Positions 34,895 to 47,236 of a stretch of 64,000 nt of DNA are shown here, in pieces. Made by a program: the position numbers and the translations under genes. The stretch spans positions 62,001 through 126,000 of the forward strand of contig JAWPGT010000053.1 of the NCBI GenBank assembly GCA_034638255.1. The letters are read 5' to 3'. The DNA comes from Coprinus comatus. Lineage: Eukaryota > Basidiomycota > Agaricomycetes > Agaricales > Agaricaceae. Position 1 is the stretch's first letter, and every line of letters starts with the position of its first letter. The notes under the pieces were generated by a model, which made no database searches, was not told the DNA's origin, and was given only the letters and a program-made list of their open reading frames with translations.

Positions 34895-37800
34895 TATTTC
34901 CTCCCCGTTATGTGGCCATAAGATGGTCGGCATAGAGTGTTGTATTTATTACTACTTTCAACGGCCTTGGGAAAGCGGTACTAGAGATGGGGAAACTGCT
35001 TGAGGCTCCTTTAAGTGATGGTTTCTATATTTAAGAACCAATCTAGCAATAGATAGTTTGAGCCTCGATCCATTATACACTACTTAAATCTGAAGATAGA
35101 TGCCTCACGGTCCATGAGCTATTAAGTATTCTATACCGAGGTCGCAGTAAGTTAAGCTTTGCAGGGATAGCTGTGAACGTACTCATGACGGCTACTACTT
35201 TAGCTGATTTTTCTCTAGCAGCCCAAGTGTTGAAACGTTGATACAATGAAGATGTATAATGATCTTGATTCTATGATTTGGACTAAAGAGAAGTTATTCA
35301 AAAATCTTCAAGCCAATGATATGCAGCGATTCCCTCCCGGATTTCTCAGAGGTGTTATCGGTGGCCTTGTAGTATCTAGGTTAGGTTAGGTTGGTGAAAC
35401 CCTTCAGCCCATCGGTCCCTGGTAGTTGATCCACTTTAATTGTTACTTGTAATTAAAGGTAATCTTATTCAACATTGCACCCGTGATAATAATGTCCGGG
35501 ATTTCACAACGATTTTATTGTTTGAATTCAGAAATAACAAAGTTTCTTTCGCATGTTTATCATCGCCTTTTCCACGCACCCCTCGCACACCGAATGTCCT
35601 TGTCAACGGTAGTTGAATTCCAACAATCACTGTGACTATCATTAGAATCGTTATCTCCACTATTTACGTCTAATCATTTTTTTTTTCAAACTTCGCGGTG
35701 GCGTAACCAATCATGATTCCAAAGTACAAACGTTGATCCCAGGGAATCCTTTGGGTGTGAATCGAGTTTCCTGAAATATACTATCTATTTTCATCGTTTT
35801 CCGGAGTTAACTTTCAAAGCTTCAAGGTGGCCATTGCTATGAACGAGTCCGACATGGAATACTACTAGTTAACCATTCCAATCCAAGGGTAGGGACGCGA
35901 ATTGATGATGTGAATACAGGTAGGTGTCTACTACGTAAGAGGTATACCTTGACTTATTATGTATTACTGTCGTAATTCTTACCCAAATACTTCCAAAGGA
36001 CTTCTAAAGTAGTAATGCCGTCAGACGGTTACTGCGGACTCGGAATTATACGCTAGATTGATTTCCACTTTTGATACTGCCAGTGGTGAGAACTTGGTAC
36101 AGCTTTAGTTACAAGGCGTTCATCGACCTATCAGTACTACGGTAGTAATTGTTAGAAGCGGTGTAAGTGATTGACCGGTCTTCAGGCTTCAAGCTTCATT
36201 TGGCCGCGGCCAAGAGACTTATCAGCGCCATGGGATGAAGAGTGGAAGTAACTTTGATAAAGTTTAATGATAGAACTAGCTTGCTAGTAATTATCACGGC
36301 GGACTCGGGATTCTTGGATCTAGGAGTAAGTAGTACGGCGATAACGAAATGATGATGGAATTGGACATATATGAGCTGTGGTTATAGACTGCACGTTCTT
36401 GAACACGATTCGGTGTACTACATAGCATCACGAAGGTCGATAGTATTTCCAGAAATTGAAATTAAGATTTACAAAACGTGCAACCATGTGTTTCCCAGTT
36501 TTTTCAAAACTTAATCGAGCTCTTCCGAAGAGTTCTACCATCTATGTAACGCATCATCTGATATGACATATTTAAATATAAGTTCTGAGATAATTCTTCA
36601 AAATGACCACAAGGGTTGCCTGCCATTCATTGAGCTACTCACGTCATGCTACTATTTATAAATTCTACCCTTAACTCGCCAATCCAATTCATTCTTTATT
36701 ACGTTCTATATTTAAGTTTTCCAAGGATCGCATGGCATGATGAAACTTTGATCAATCACACTTTAGTGGAGGGTCATAATGCATAAGTAAAGTGTAAGTA
36801 TAAAGGATAAGGTTCACAAAGTACATGATGTGAAAACCTCCGGAGATCTTAACTCTGCCATCATTGTAGAGGTAATTCAACCTCCAAGTTGTTGTGATCT
36901 GGAAGGTAGATTACCACAAGCACCTATATCAGACCTATGTACTCACTGCCTTCGATCTTTGTCACAATTGAAACTGTATATTACTACATAATAATTGATT
37001 CGACGCCAATCGATTGAATTTGAAAATCGGCTCCCGGTGTTTACACTGCACTGCTCCTGGTCCTGAACCTGAACTTCCCTGTTGTAATGTAACTCAACCC
37101 CACAATACTAACAAATTCAGGAACTATGAAACCAACTTGGCATCGATTGATCAATTTATAACAGTTTACAACTCCAACCCCTCAAATGATTCAATTACCC
37201 ACATTGAAATACACAGGATATCTTAAACAACTTTATCAACATTCAGAGAACTAAGAAATGATGAATCTGATAATAATAATAATAATGTTAATCATCTCGT
37301 CATCATTACAACAACCAACAACGATGTAATTGTAATAGCATCCGACAAACCAACTCCTCCAAGTTTTTTGTTATTGATATGTCATGCCATGTCAAATGTT
37401 GGGTAGGTAGATTGATTATCAAAGCTCAGCAAAAGTAGCAGTAACAGACTATAGTTCATTGATACCCAACCTCATGGCTCGTAAACGCCTGTCTTTCGAA
37501 GAAGCGCCAAGACTTAATACTATATATAGAGAGATAACTCATGGTACTGACATACTGTATATCTTATTTGATCATGGAAGTGAATCCAAGTTGAAGTCAT
37601 GAAGGTGATAACATGTACCTAGATGAGATGATTGACACAGGTTTAAAGTGTTCAGATGGGGTATGTTCCTTTTCTTTCTTTTTCTCAGATCATAAGATTT
37701 ACGTTATGACATAATTAATTAACTTCCTCGGTAGTTCTGCAAAACTACATTTCCAACTTTTTGTCAAATGATCATATTGACCCCCCCTGGTTTTTCTGAC

Positions 37801-39147
37801 ATAAAATGATATGAAAGAAAATGAACTACTAATATAAATAGTAATTATTATCTGAAGTAAGTTTATGGAACATCGTGAAATAACAGTGATTAGTGGTAAG
37901 ATGTATGTTAACGATCGATGATCCATATCTATTATCGATATAGAAAGAATATGGATCGGAGCTCAATTACCACCGGCCAACACGGAATGTAAAATGGAAA
38001 CTTGGAAAGGGAATCATTTCATATACTCAAAGTAGGAGTAGTGCTCATATATCATACTAGTTAGCTAGTAATACTGTTCAAGCTTATCTTACAGTAATCG
38101 GTTACTACTAGTAATATCACATCGGCGTAAACAAAAAGCCCCACATGAAGGAAGATTCACCAGGGTAAAATCTTTCAAAGTAAAAGGCCGGACTAAAGAA
38201 GCAAAGAAGAATATCGAAGTAATATCCATAAACGATTCATTGATGCCCACACCCACCCACACCATTTATAAAAAGGTGACCCACTGTCACGGTGACCTTA
38301 CCACTGGCACTAGTAATATTAATAAGTGTTAATGATCACTTGCCCAGACCTGTCGTCTGTTTGATACCGATATCTATCATCATCAAGCAAACATTGCTTG
38401 GCGCTAACCTGGTAGGTACTCCCACACACCCCTTTTTTAATTATCCGGAGTAATTGGATCGCAGTCCAGCCCATTCCATCCTTACCTGTCCGGAGGGGGT
38501 GGTGATTTTTGAAAGCTCATGCATCATGATTCATACAAAATGATCAAAATCGTCAATTAATCAGGATATGGTAGTGGTAGTAATCTTTTGATTTGACAGG
38601 GTCTACCCCTCTAATGAACTATTAATATTGATATCACAGTTAAACTTGTTGCATGGTTTACACGGGTACACCAGGTGAGGCCAAGTTGGGCTTTTTGTAG
38701 ATAAACGCCTAAACATAGTTATTTGGAATGTATTACTATAAACGCCGTTGACCTGTTGTGGTATATTACGGGGCCGTTTTGGTATTCTTAACAAGTAACC
38801 CCCAACTTCATTTTGTTTCCGTCCCTCTATCTCACTCACACTCACACACACTCCTCCCCCCCACACACACTATCGCTGCGGCGCTGCAATATTCACTCTA
38901 CTCCCGTTACTCCTTCGTTCAACTCTACTGATTCCCAGTCGCGCTATCCTGCTGTCCCAGCGCCGACGTTCAAGGGTTCATTCGTTATTCGAGAAAGAAG
39001 AAGAAGCTGAAAAGCTAATCACTTATCCATTCCTTCCCCCCCTATCTCCCCACACTTTACCAATTCTAACATCATCACCCACCCATCCCATCCCATCACT
39101 GTCCACACAACTCCTCAACCCTGACCCCATAAGAGTCTCCCAACAAA
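34895..39147. other. Gene-poor, AT-rich 4.2-kb region
   Basis: I find no exon I can defend in this stretch. It holds small repeats such as (ATA)n near 37271-37285, an inverted repeat GGTGACC...GGTCACC-like motif at 38273-38302, and CA/CT-rich 5' leader sequence at 38828-38870 before the next gene. A short ATG frame at 37473 (MARKRLSFEEAPRL) is not supported by neighbours. The right-hand 700 bp is probably the promoter and leader of the membrane protein gene. Confidence 0.4.
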
Positions 39148-40481
39148 ATGTCAGAAGAAGCCTTCCCAATAACCGCAGCCCAACTATCCGGCAACTTTTG
39201 TGAAACGCTGTTCTACGGAATGTATCTAATAACCTGTTGTTTCTGTGGTCACACACTGTTAATAACAGGTTCAGGAACTACTGAAAGATGGTTAAGACCA
39301 AATGAAATAAGATGGTTAATGGTTTTTGTTGCTGTTTCTTTGTTTGTGATTAATACTTTTGATGTTGGGATTGGATTGTTGCATAATTTTAATGCGTTTG
39401 TGTATGCTCCGCAGAGAGGATCTAATGCTGTGGAGGAGTTTCATAATATTGCGGATTGGATAAATATTGCTAGGGTGGGTGGTTTTCTTTTTCTTTGGCG
39501 CTTTTTTTTTGGTTGGAGATGGATTACATTTTTCGATGAATTTTAATTTCTTTTTTATAGTCATTTAATCAAGTGATAGCTATGATTCTAGGAGATTTCG
39601 TCTTGGTAAGTTTTCTTACATAAAAAAAAAAAGCACTCCCAAACTCACCATTACGAACAGATATACCGTTGTTGGATTGTATATGGAAAAAGGTGGTTTG
39701 TAATTGGACCATCATTACTTTTATATTTGGGAGGTATCTCTATGGCTGCGAAATTGATGGAAGTGGAAGTCAATCCAAGTACAGTGGAAACGATCACTTT
39801 GAATTCAGATCAAATTCGTCCCTGGTGGCTTTCCTTTTTCGCAATTACTGCTGTGCAGAACCTGTTGACAACCAGTACGTCTGTCGTCAAGTTGTCTCCA
39901 TAGAGTTGAGACCTAGACTAATGATAATTGTAGGTATTTTGATATGGAGGATCTGGAAGGTTGAAAGAGAGAGCGAGAAGTATATTGATAGGAGTGGATC
40001 AATTATACATCGACCCAGACATCTTCGAAAGGTGATTCGTACGATTGCAGAATCGGGTGCTGCGTATACGTTATGTGTGTTTGTTACGTTCATGGTCAGC
40101 GTTTCAAAAAGCAATGCTTTGTACCCGACTTCCGATATGGTGAGTGTTTACATACCTATATTTATTTCGAGTAAACTGACTCTGGTTAAAAAGGCTCTGC
40201 AAGCTACTGGAATTGCATTTAATGTGATTTTAGTACGATCTTCTGCACGTCGTGATCACCAATTTACGGTGTTTGATCATAATGAACGAACAACGATTAC
40301 GGATAGGACGGGTAGGAGTAGTACGGTGAATTCCATGATGTATAGGGAAAGGCCAGGTTCGCAAGATGTGGAGTTGGCAGTGACGGCAATTGGTAGCGGT
40401 GGCAGTGATGGTGAGAAGGATAAACAGAGTGATATTTACCCTCGTGGTATTACAGTGACTACGTCGGTTGTAAAGTCCTAG
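39148..40481 (+). CDS. Multi-pass (about 7 TM) membrane protein, agaricomycete family
   Basis: Five exons: 39148-39474, 39561-39605, 39661-39874, 39934-40139 and 40194-40481, about 360 residues. Hydrophobic helices include LFYGMYLITCCFCGHTLLIT, WLMVFVAVSLFVINTFDVGI, QVIAMILGDFVLIYRCWIVY, FVIGPSLLLYLGGISMAAKL, WWLSFFAITAVQNLLTTS, YTLCVFVTFMVSVSKS and ALQATGIAFNVILVRSS. The cytosolic tail after the last helix is hydrophilic with no motif. The fold resembles the large family of uncharacterised seven-helix proteins of mushrooms, which is receptor-like in layout. I see no ligand or G-protein motif. The function is unknown. The stop is 118 bp before the next start codon. Confidence 0.75.
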
Positions 40482-40598
40482 CAGTTTTAAATGTGTGATG
40501 TACTTGTATATGAATTTTGAAACACGAACTATAGGGAGAGTGGCTGTGCAGTGATCTGATATAAAGAAGGAAAAGAAAAGAGAAAGTGGGATAACTCG

Positions 40599-42883
40599 AT
40601 GGCTGCTCCTCCAGTGCCTCCAAGACCCAGTTTTGACTTTGCACCTCACAACCACTTCTCTCATCCTCCGCCTGTTCCTCCCCTCCCACCTGATCTGCTT
40701 GCACAAGAGACGCGATACAACACACCGAGTCTGTACGAGCTTCCACTTGCGGCGCCCCGACCTCAACGAATTGATCCATCGATCCCCATGAACGTGTGTG
40801 ATGAGTGTTTAACGTCATTTAATGCTTACCAATCGACTGTATGCAGATGGCCAATACTCTTGATGAGCCAGGATTTGTTGTTCCCCAGATGCCAGCCCAA
40901 CAGCCCCGTCCAGATTGGTCTCCTTGGGCTCCTACCAACACTGCCCAACACCATCCGACTCAATCTGCCCCATCCCCTCCCGCTCTAGCAGGTCCACCCT
41001 CCTTGACTGCCCCCCTGCCGACCATCTCCAATCTACAGGGCGCTGTCCATGCCGTGCAGAACGCCCAGCACGATCCCTTCCTTAAAATAGCCTGGGCGCG
41101 CGATGTTTTCTTTCTCGTAGAAAGAGCCCAGCAAAACCCAAGTCCTTCCACTGATCCTGCAGTTGGTCCTGTCGTAATCACCGATCCCCTTCTTCATCGC
41201 CTCGCACACATTGCTGTTCCTGTCGTTCTCCAGCTTGCAAACACACAACAACTTCCTCTACCACCATATGCTTCAGAAGCCATCTACTGGAGAGCAACCT
41301 TCGCTGCTAGCGGTGCCTATCCAGAATTCCTCAAACATAACCCCCGCATTGCTTTCAGGGATTTCGAAGCAGCTGCTAGAGGTGGTTATGCGGGCGCATG
41401 GTTCAGGTTGGGCCGTGATTATGAAAATTTCAATGATGCACAGCACGCAAGAGAGTGTTTCGAACGTGGTGTCAAATTGGGCGTCGAGAGCTGTGCTTAT
41501 GTCCGTCCCATTTCCTACCCTGTATGACTATCACTCTGACCCTTGACTTACAGCGTATGGGAATGGCTCATCTCCTCGGGCAACTTGGTTTAGCTGCAAA
41601 TCCTCAACTCGCCATTCCTCTTCTCAGCCGTGCAGCTACCCTCGCTACAATTCAAGTTCCACAACCAGCTTACGTCTACGCACTTCTTCTTCTCAACGAA
41701 TTCACACAAACTTCTGTCCCTCCTGCTTATTTCACTCCCTTCATCTCTCCGGGCTCATCGCTGCTTCTAGAAGCTCGTAAACATCTTGAACGTGCTGCAT
41801 ACCTTCACTTTGCTCCAGCCCAATACAAACTTGGACATGCTTACGAATACGCTCAGCCACCATTCCCATTCGATCCTCTTCTCAGCGTCCAATACTACAG
41901 TCTCGCAAGTCAGCAGGGTGAAGTAGAAGCTGATATGGCTCTTAGTAAATGGTTCCTTTGTGGTTCTGGAGAATCAGATGGTAGTGGAGGTGGCTTCGAG
42001 AAGGATGAAGTTTTAGCTCTTACGTTTGCTGAAAAGGCAGCCAAAAAAGGTCTTCCAAGCGCCGAATTTGCTATGGGTTATTATGCAGAAGTTGGAGTTG
42101 GTGGACCCAAGGACATTCAAAGTGCGATCAAGTGGTATCAAAGTGCGAAAGAACATGGGAATACGGATGCTGCTGAAAGACTTAGTGTATTATCACAACC
42201 TGCCGCTCAGGCTTTATCGAGACAGGAACATGATACAATCACGGAGAATAAGTTGGTTAGGAAGAGAACTCAGGCGAAACAACGTTCGGAAGCAGTTTAT
42301 AATCAATCTCAATCTTCAATGCCTATGCCTATGGGATATCCTGGTGGTAGTGTTGGTGGTGGCGTTGGTATTGGTGCTGGTCCCGGTGCTGGTCCTAGAA
42401 TGGATGGAAGAACTGTGGTGGAAGTTATTAGAAAACAGAGTTTGATGGTTCCACCCGTTCCACCTATTCCTCAACAACAACAACAGCCGCAACCGAGACC
42501 AATAAGTGGAGCTTCACAACATCATCCACAATATCAACAACCACAACCGCAACCCCACCAACCACAACCTAGACCTCCTTATCATCCACAAAACCAATCA
42601 TTCGGTGGAAATCCTGGACCTGGACCCGGTCCCGGTCCCGGTCCTTCAGTTGGTCCTGGTGGTCCTGGTGGAAGACAAGGATATTCACTTATGGATTCAC
42701 CTTCTTCAACACCCCCCCCCTCCTGCTCCTGCTAATGGACCTGCGAATAGTCAGAATAAGTTACCGAATGCTAGACCTGGAAGAGTGGTTAGTTCTGGAC
42801 CTAAAAAACAAGGACCAGCTACGTTTGCGGAGATGGGAATTCAAGGAGCTAGTGTACCTGAGAAGGAATGCGTTATTATGTGA
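40599..42883 (+). CDS. SKT5: Chitin synthase activator SKT5/CHS4 (Sel1 repeats, CaaX)
   Basis: Exons are 40599-40793, 40847-41500 and 41554-42883. The Pro-rich N-terminus (MAAPPVPPRPSFDF) is followed by Sel1-like repeats, e.g. AFRDFEAAARGGYAGAWFRL, ARECFERGVKLGVESCAYRM and SAIKWYQSAKEHGNTDAAER. A Gln/Pro/Gly-rich tail comes next. The protein should end at the prenylation motif CVIM (VPEKECVIM, stop 42883), as in Skt5/Chs4, which recruits chitin synthase to the membrane. The reading frame is broken at a run of nine C at about 42712-42720. The frame before it stops at 42735, while the continuation with ATFAEMGIQGASV and the CaaX box is in the next frame. A one-base assembly error in the homopolymer is the simplest reason, but a real frameshift is possible. 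Confidence 0.85.
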
Positions 42884-43595
42884 AAATGTGTATTTCTTGG
42901 TGTTGGTTTTTTTTTATGTAGATGGTTTTTTGGGGGAGGACTAAGTTGTAATTTTGTGAAGTGGATGAAGAAGAAGGAAGAGGATGGTGCGGTGAGGTTT
43001 GGATATAGACTATACCCTACTTTTTTTTTTCTTTACCTGTGTTCATAAATGTTTTTTTTTTTCGTTTTTTTTTTTTTTTTTTTTTGTATATAGTTCTTCA
43101 TACATAATTAGGTTTCGGATCTCTCTCAATTTTCTTGTTTTCATATTTCGCTACTAAGTCTCTTGAGTTTTGTCTACCTCTCTCTCTTTCTCTCTCTTTC
43201 TTTTTCACGTTAGTAATTCATACTTCTATATGCTAGATTATGCTCCATACTTCGGTAGTTAGGACGTTATACTCTCCGACTGAACTTTTTTTTATTTCAT
43301 TTTCTTGTCAGTTGAATCGAATATATGTAGGTAGTAGTTTGGCAATTGGTTGAAAGAATGATTAATTGATTATCATTTCATTTTTTTTGTGAACATCATC
43401 GTTTTCCTCCTCCCAGTTTCCTCTTTTCGAATAATAAAACAGATCTATGAATCCTGTTTTGTTGTTGTTGTTGTTGTTTCGTTCCAAGAGCAGTAAGAGA
43501 TTGAGGCCAGTTCAACAATTTCAACTAGTACTTTTAACGAACGCTCAAAGAAATGATTAATGAAAAATCTTTCAAAAGTTTATATGAATAAAATG
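42884..43595. other. SKT5 3' flank with T-runs and microsatellites
   Basis: It contains long T-runs (about 43020-43085), CT-rich repeats (43180-43205) and (GTT)n at about 43459-43479. No gene seen. Confidence 0.5.
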
Positions 43596-43653
43596 AGTGG
43601 AGCATCTGGCGCCAGCGCCAGATGCGATTTCTTGTGAGGAATACTCACGTGCC
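43596..43653 (-). repeat. Solo terminal hairpin module of an Ngaro-like element (inverted)
   Basis: A perfect 11-bp stem GCATCTGGCGC / GCGCCAGATGC with a 2-nt loop (43602-43625). It is followed outward by GATTTCTTGTGAGG and CACGTG (43646-43651). Read on the minus strand it is CACGTGAGTATTCCTCAC, AAGAAAT, hairpin, CCACT, the same order as the retrotransposon end at 52750-52792. The stem has a G-C pair where the full element has A-T. Confidence 0.6.
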
Positions 43654-45005
43654 CATGTCAACGACACACATCACAACCCTCACGTATCCATTACCACCTC
43701 GAGCCTCAACCACCTCACTAGGATATAGCTAGCGCAACGATATACGTTGCTAAGTCTTTATCTACCTACCCACCATCCCTCGGAACGTCATTAGATGCAA
43801 CTACGAACGATTGGGCGAGCTCTCGTTGTTCTTCCGTTGCATCGCCAGGCTCGTCCACGTCATTTTCCATTTCTATCTTCTAAATTAATGGACATGACGT
43901 GGTCTCCTCTCCCAACCTCGAAATGTCATTCCGGTAGATATGTTATATAATTTCTCACACACCTTATACATCTAGATGTTCTACCTACATGAGTTTCACG
44001 AACAAGAGTGGAATTTGAGACAATATTCACCTATATATTTTAGTGATGATAAACCTTTTTGAAACTTTTATGGCTCCTTATTCGCGACAATAATAGAGGT
44101 TTAAGTCCATTCTTTCGCTGAGCCCCTGACAAGCTTCCTTCCCTGTTCCTTCCTTAGTAGAGTGGTTATGAGATCAATGATGGATACTATATAAATAGGA
44201 ATAGTGAAGGCGACGATTTGTGAAGGACTATTAAAAACAAAGACGCTGGGGAGAAAGGCTTCAGAGATATGTCACAGCATTTCGGTAGAATGGCCAGATT
44301 CAACGAGACTGCTTTCTTCTAGTGCAGCTGAGGTGGTAGGCGTTGTGGGCGTTGTGGATATGGTTTCAGAGGCGGAAGTGGACACATGGGGAAAGTACGC
44401 AGTCGAGGATTGAAATATTGAACAAAGCTACAAATGGCATTGAACACATGCACCCAAAAAAATTGGGGAGAAGTGGGCGTTTCCACAGCAGTCTTGCGTT
44501 CTTAAGTTGGATACCTCGGACACAAGATCCACACAAAGAAATCAAACTTCAGCACATCACAAACACGTATGGTAATTGTCACTAACATAATCATGGTATA
44601 CCCGTTCTTGAACGTTTGAACAGGCGAACCGCTCATCCCACTTCCACCTCCACCTCTATCTCCATATACTTCATCTCAATCGAGTCACTTCAAACCTATG
44701 CAGTGAGACTCTTTGCCATTGCCAAGGCCCGAGGACCTGCGCAGTGCGAAGTTGTGAACCCGTGAGTCCACTTCCAAGTTCCCACGCGATGAATCAGAGA
44801 AGCGTTCCTCTTCTAGTCCTCTCTAACTCAGTTCTAACTTAAGCTTTAAATGTAGACTACATCGAGCCTTCTTGAGGCTCCGAAAATCTCACAGCTGTCT
44901 CATATATGATCTTATATCTGATGATAGATTATCGCATCGCATCCTCACTCTCTACTTCATAAAACCTGAAGTTTTCGCTATTCCAACAAAACATTATTCG
45001 TTCTG
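43654..45005. other. Spacer upstream of RAD52 array
   Basis: No supported gene. Frames at 44204-44413 and 44343-44585 have no motif. A stretch at about 44695-44760 reads VRLFAIAKARGPAQCEVVNP and vaguely suggests a MoaD-like start, but there is no continuation. The last 300 bp should be the promoter of the first RAD52-like gene. Confidence 0.35.
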
Positions 45006-46130
45006 ATGTACCCCAACGCCCCACGGCGTCGTTCACCATCTGCTGATAAACCACGAGCTACAGAAGAAAGAACAGATGTACAAACCAAGCTGTCACAGAA
45101 GCCTGGGCCAGAATATCTAAAAATCCGAGAAAGTACAGTGAAACCTGCTGAAGGAGTCGTATATATGGAGGAATGGCAACTGATAAACTTGGCAAATGAA
45201 GTTTTTGGGTTCAACGGTTGGAGTTCAAACGTTATCAGTCTCACCACTGATTACATGGAAAGGGATGAATCATCAGGTCTTTATGATGTTGGAGTAACTG
45301 CAATCGTCAGAGTTGCGTTGGTTCAATCTCATAGTGGCACTGATGGTAATAGTAAGGATGGGGGAGTTTATCATGATGGTGATGGGTATTATACTGTGTC
45401 TGAAAAACATGATAGAGGACTTGCTTTGACGGAGGTACGAACTAATTCTCTACAATTGCTTATGATCTCCTCACATGACATTACGCTGACGAGAATTTGA
45501 ATATGTCAAATGACTAGTGTAAGAGAAGAGCTGTTTCGAATGCCCTTCGACGTGCATTAGGACGTTTTGGAAATTTGATGGGTAATTGTTTACATGATAA
45601 AACGTATACCGATGGAATTCTTGCCATGGAGAAACCTTTTGTAAGACCTACCATTTTCATATCAGGAATTCCGCTTTCTGACACAGCGGATATCTTCCTA
45701 GACGAGTTTCAATGAAAGTGAACTTTATCGAAGAAAAGATTTTGCAAGTTCTGTCACTCACCAAGGACCCTCGGATCTCACCATTCTTCGGAGTCCGAAC
45801 TCCCCTGGTCCCGCCATGAAGAGGGCCGCTGCTCCTCTGACTCCACCACCTAACAGCAGGCCTGTCGTCCCACCATCCAGGGTACAGGATCGTATGATGG
45901 CTTCATCATCCGAAGGAGCGACTCGTGCCACTACAATGGCTTCGCAATACAAAGGAGCGCCTCATACCAAAATGGCTTCACCAGAAGAAGAAACCACTCG
46001 TAACGATGGACTATTTCGTGCCATACGTCGGGCTTCACCAGAGAGAGAAACCACTCATAACGATGGACTATTGGCCATACGTCGGGGTTCACCGCCCAGG
46101 GCACGAGAAGGGCCTGTGTTTTTCCAGTAA
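45006..46130 (+). CDS. RAD52-family protein, copy A (Rad59-like: annealing domain only)
   Basis: Exons 45006-45434, 45518-45640 and 45702-46130, about 326 residues. The N-terminal DNA-annealing domain is clear: [43 protein letters not shown] and, across the first junction, [20 protein letters not shown]. Exon 3 starts TSFNESELYRRKDFA, the end of the RAD52 core. The tail is short and carries near-repeats of the type REETTRNDGLFRAIRR-ASP. It lacks the long C-terminal region through which RAD52 binds RPA and RAD51, so it resembles Rad59 in layout. It would be expected to anneal single-stranded DNA, perhaps as a partner of the full-length copy. All three intron positions match those of copies B and C. 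Confidence 0.85.
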
Positions 46131-46438
46131 CCAAGCCCAGAATTCCGAATAGGTTTATCGTGATGATGAAAAATACTCCAATTTCAATCGACAAGATGAA
46201 AAGATACCAACGTAGTATATATTCACAGTATGAAATTTGAATTCCGTGATTTTAAACCATTAGGGACGAATATCTGATCTTTGTATAGTATCAATATAGT
46301 ATATTGTCTTGCTACTCAACCTAGGTGGGAGTTCAAAACAAAGTCTCTTCACATAGGCGGCCAGGTTATGAATCTTATGATGGATAAAAATAAGATTGAG
46401 AATGCAGTCAAGTTGCACTGACCCACTCCATAGTGTTT
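46131..46438. other. Spacer between RAD52 copies A and B
   Basis: About 300 bp. It would contain the 5' part of copy B if that gene were complete, but I see no sequence matching the missing N-terminus (the GPEY region). Confidence 0.35.
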
Positions 46439-46828
46439 ATGCTCAACAATGAGGTCTTTGGATTCGATGGTTGGAGTTCCAAAATTGTCGGCATTACTGT
46501 TAATTATTTGGAACCGAATACCAGTGGTGGTAGAGTGAAATCTTACAGCGTCGCAGTAACTGCCATTGTGAAAGTTACATTGAAATCTTATGATGGAAAT
46601 GAAGGAATTTATCGTGAGGGTGCTGGTAATTTTGCACTGGACTATGTGGCACTGTCGAAGGGTTTAGCTTTAATAGAGGTACGTTTTGAAAACTTGTATA
46701 CGTTGCTGTAGGATGCTGACGCAAATATAAACTGCCATTAGTGTAAAAACAAGGCTGTTGTGGAAGCGCGGAAAAGTGCATTGAGATCCTTTGGAAACTT
46801 GTTGGGAAATTGTTTACATGACGTAGCA

Positions 46829-47042
46829 TCTTGTTCGGCGAGTCAGATAATCAATCAAAGGGATATAATAATATTGTCTATGTGTGTAGTAATGAATGAA
46901 CAACCACCTACGATGTGGGTGAGGAGAACCGAGGCCATTACATTTTTCCGAGTGAATTTTGAGTAGGAGAAAAAGGGAGGAAAAGTATAAGGCTGTTGGT
47001 ATCCGGGCGGCACGTCGATTGGATGAGCATGAAGGCTCACCC
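46829..47042 (-). repeat. Ngaro split repeat B2 (3' end of element)
   Basis: About 214 bp, the same as 47237-47450 by eye, from CTTGTTCGGCGAGTCAG to GAAGGCTCACCC. It marks the 3' boundary of the element next to the RAD52 B exon. Confidence 0.9.
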
Positions 47043-47081
47043 GTCAACGTGTCTGGTGGTTGTAAGGGGAGGTGGTGGGTT

Positions 47082-47236
47082 TTAGGGATTAGTTAGCAAG
47101 AAAATGGATTTCACAGATGTGAGAACGAGGACGTATGGTAGTAGATGAATTAAATTGAAGTGAGACGCGACTGAGCTGTTTGAGGCACGTGACTCTTCTA
47201 CAAGAAAGCGCATCTGACTTCGTCAGATGCTTCACT
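47082..47236 (-). repeat. Ngaro split repeat A2
   Basis: About 155 bp, the same as 52638-52792, from TTAGGGATTAGTTAGCAAG to a terminal hairpin GCATCTGAC-TTC-GTCAGATGC and TTCACT. It holds the last 49 or so codons and the stop of the recombinase ORF. Confidence 0.9.

Noticed and set aside
37473..37605. 43-codon ATG frame MARKRLSFEEAPRL
   Set aside because: There is no homology, no second exon and no promoter signal. It lies in a gene-poor AT-rich region.
40841..42735. Sel1-repeat protein ending at 42735 as the full gene
   Set aside because: The end at 42735 lacks the family CaaX motif, while the next frame across the C-run gives VPEKECVIM. I treat the stop as a frameshift.
44690..44765. MoaD-like molybdopterin synthase start (VRLFAIAKARGPAQ)
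   Set aside because: The frame ends after 30 residues, lacks the C-terminal GG and has no continuing exon.
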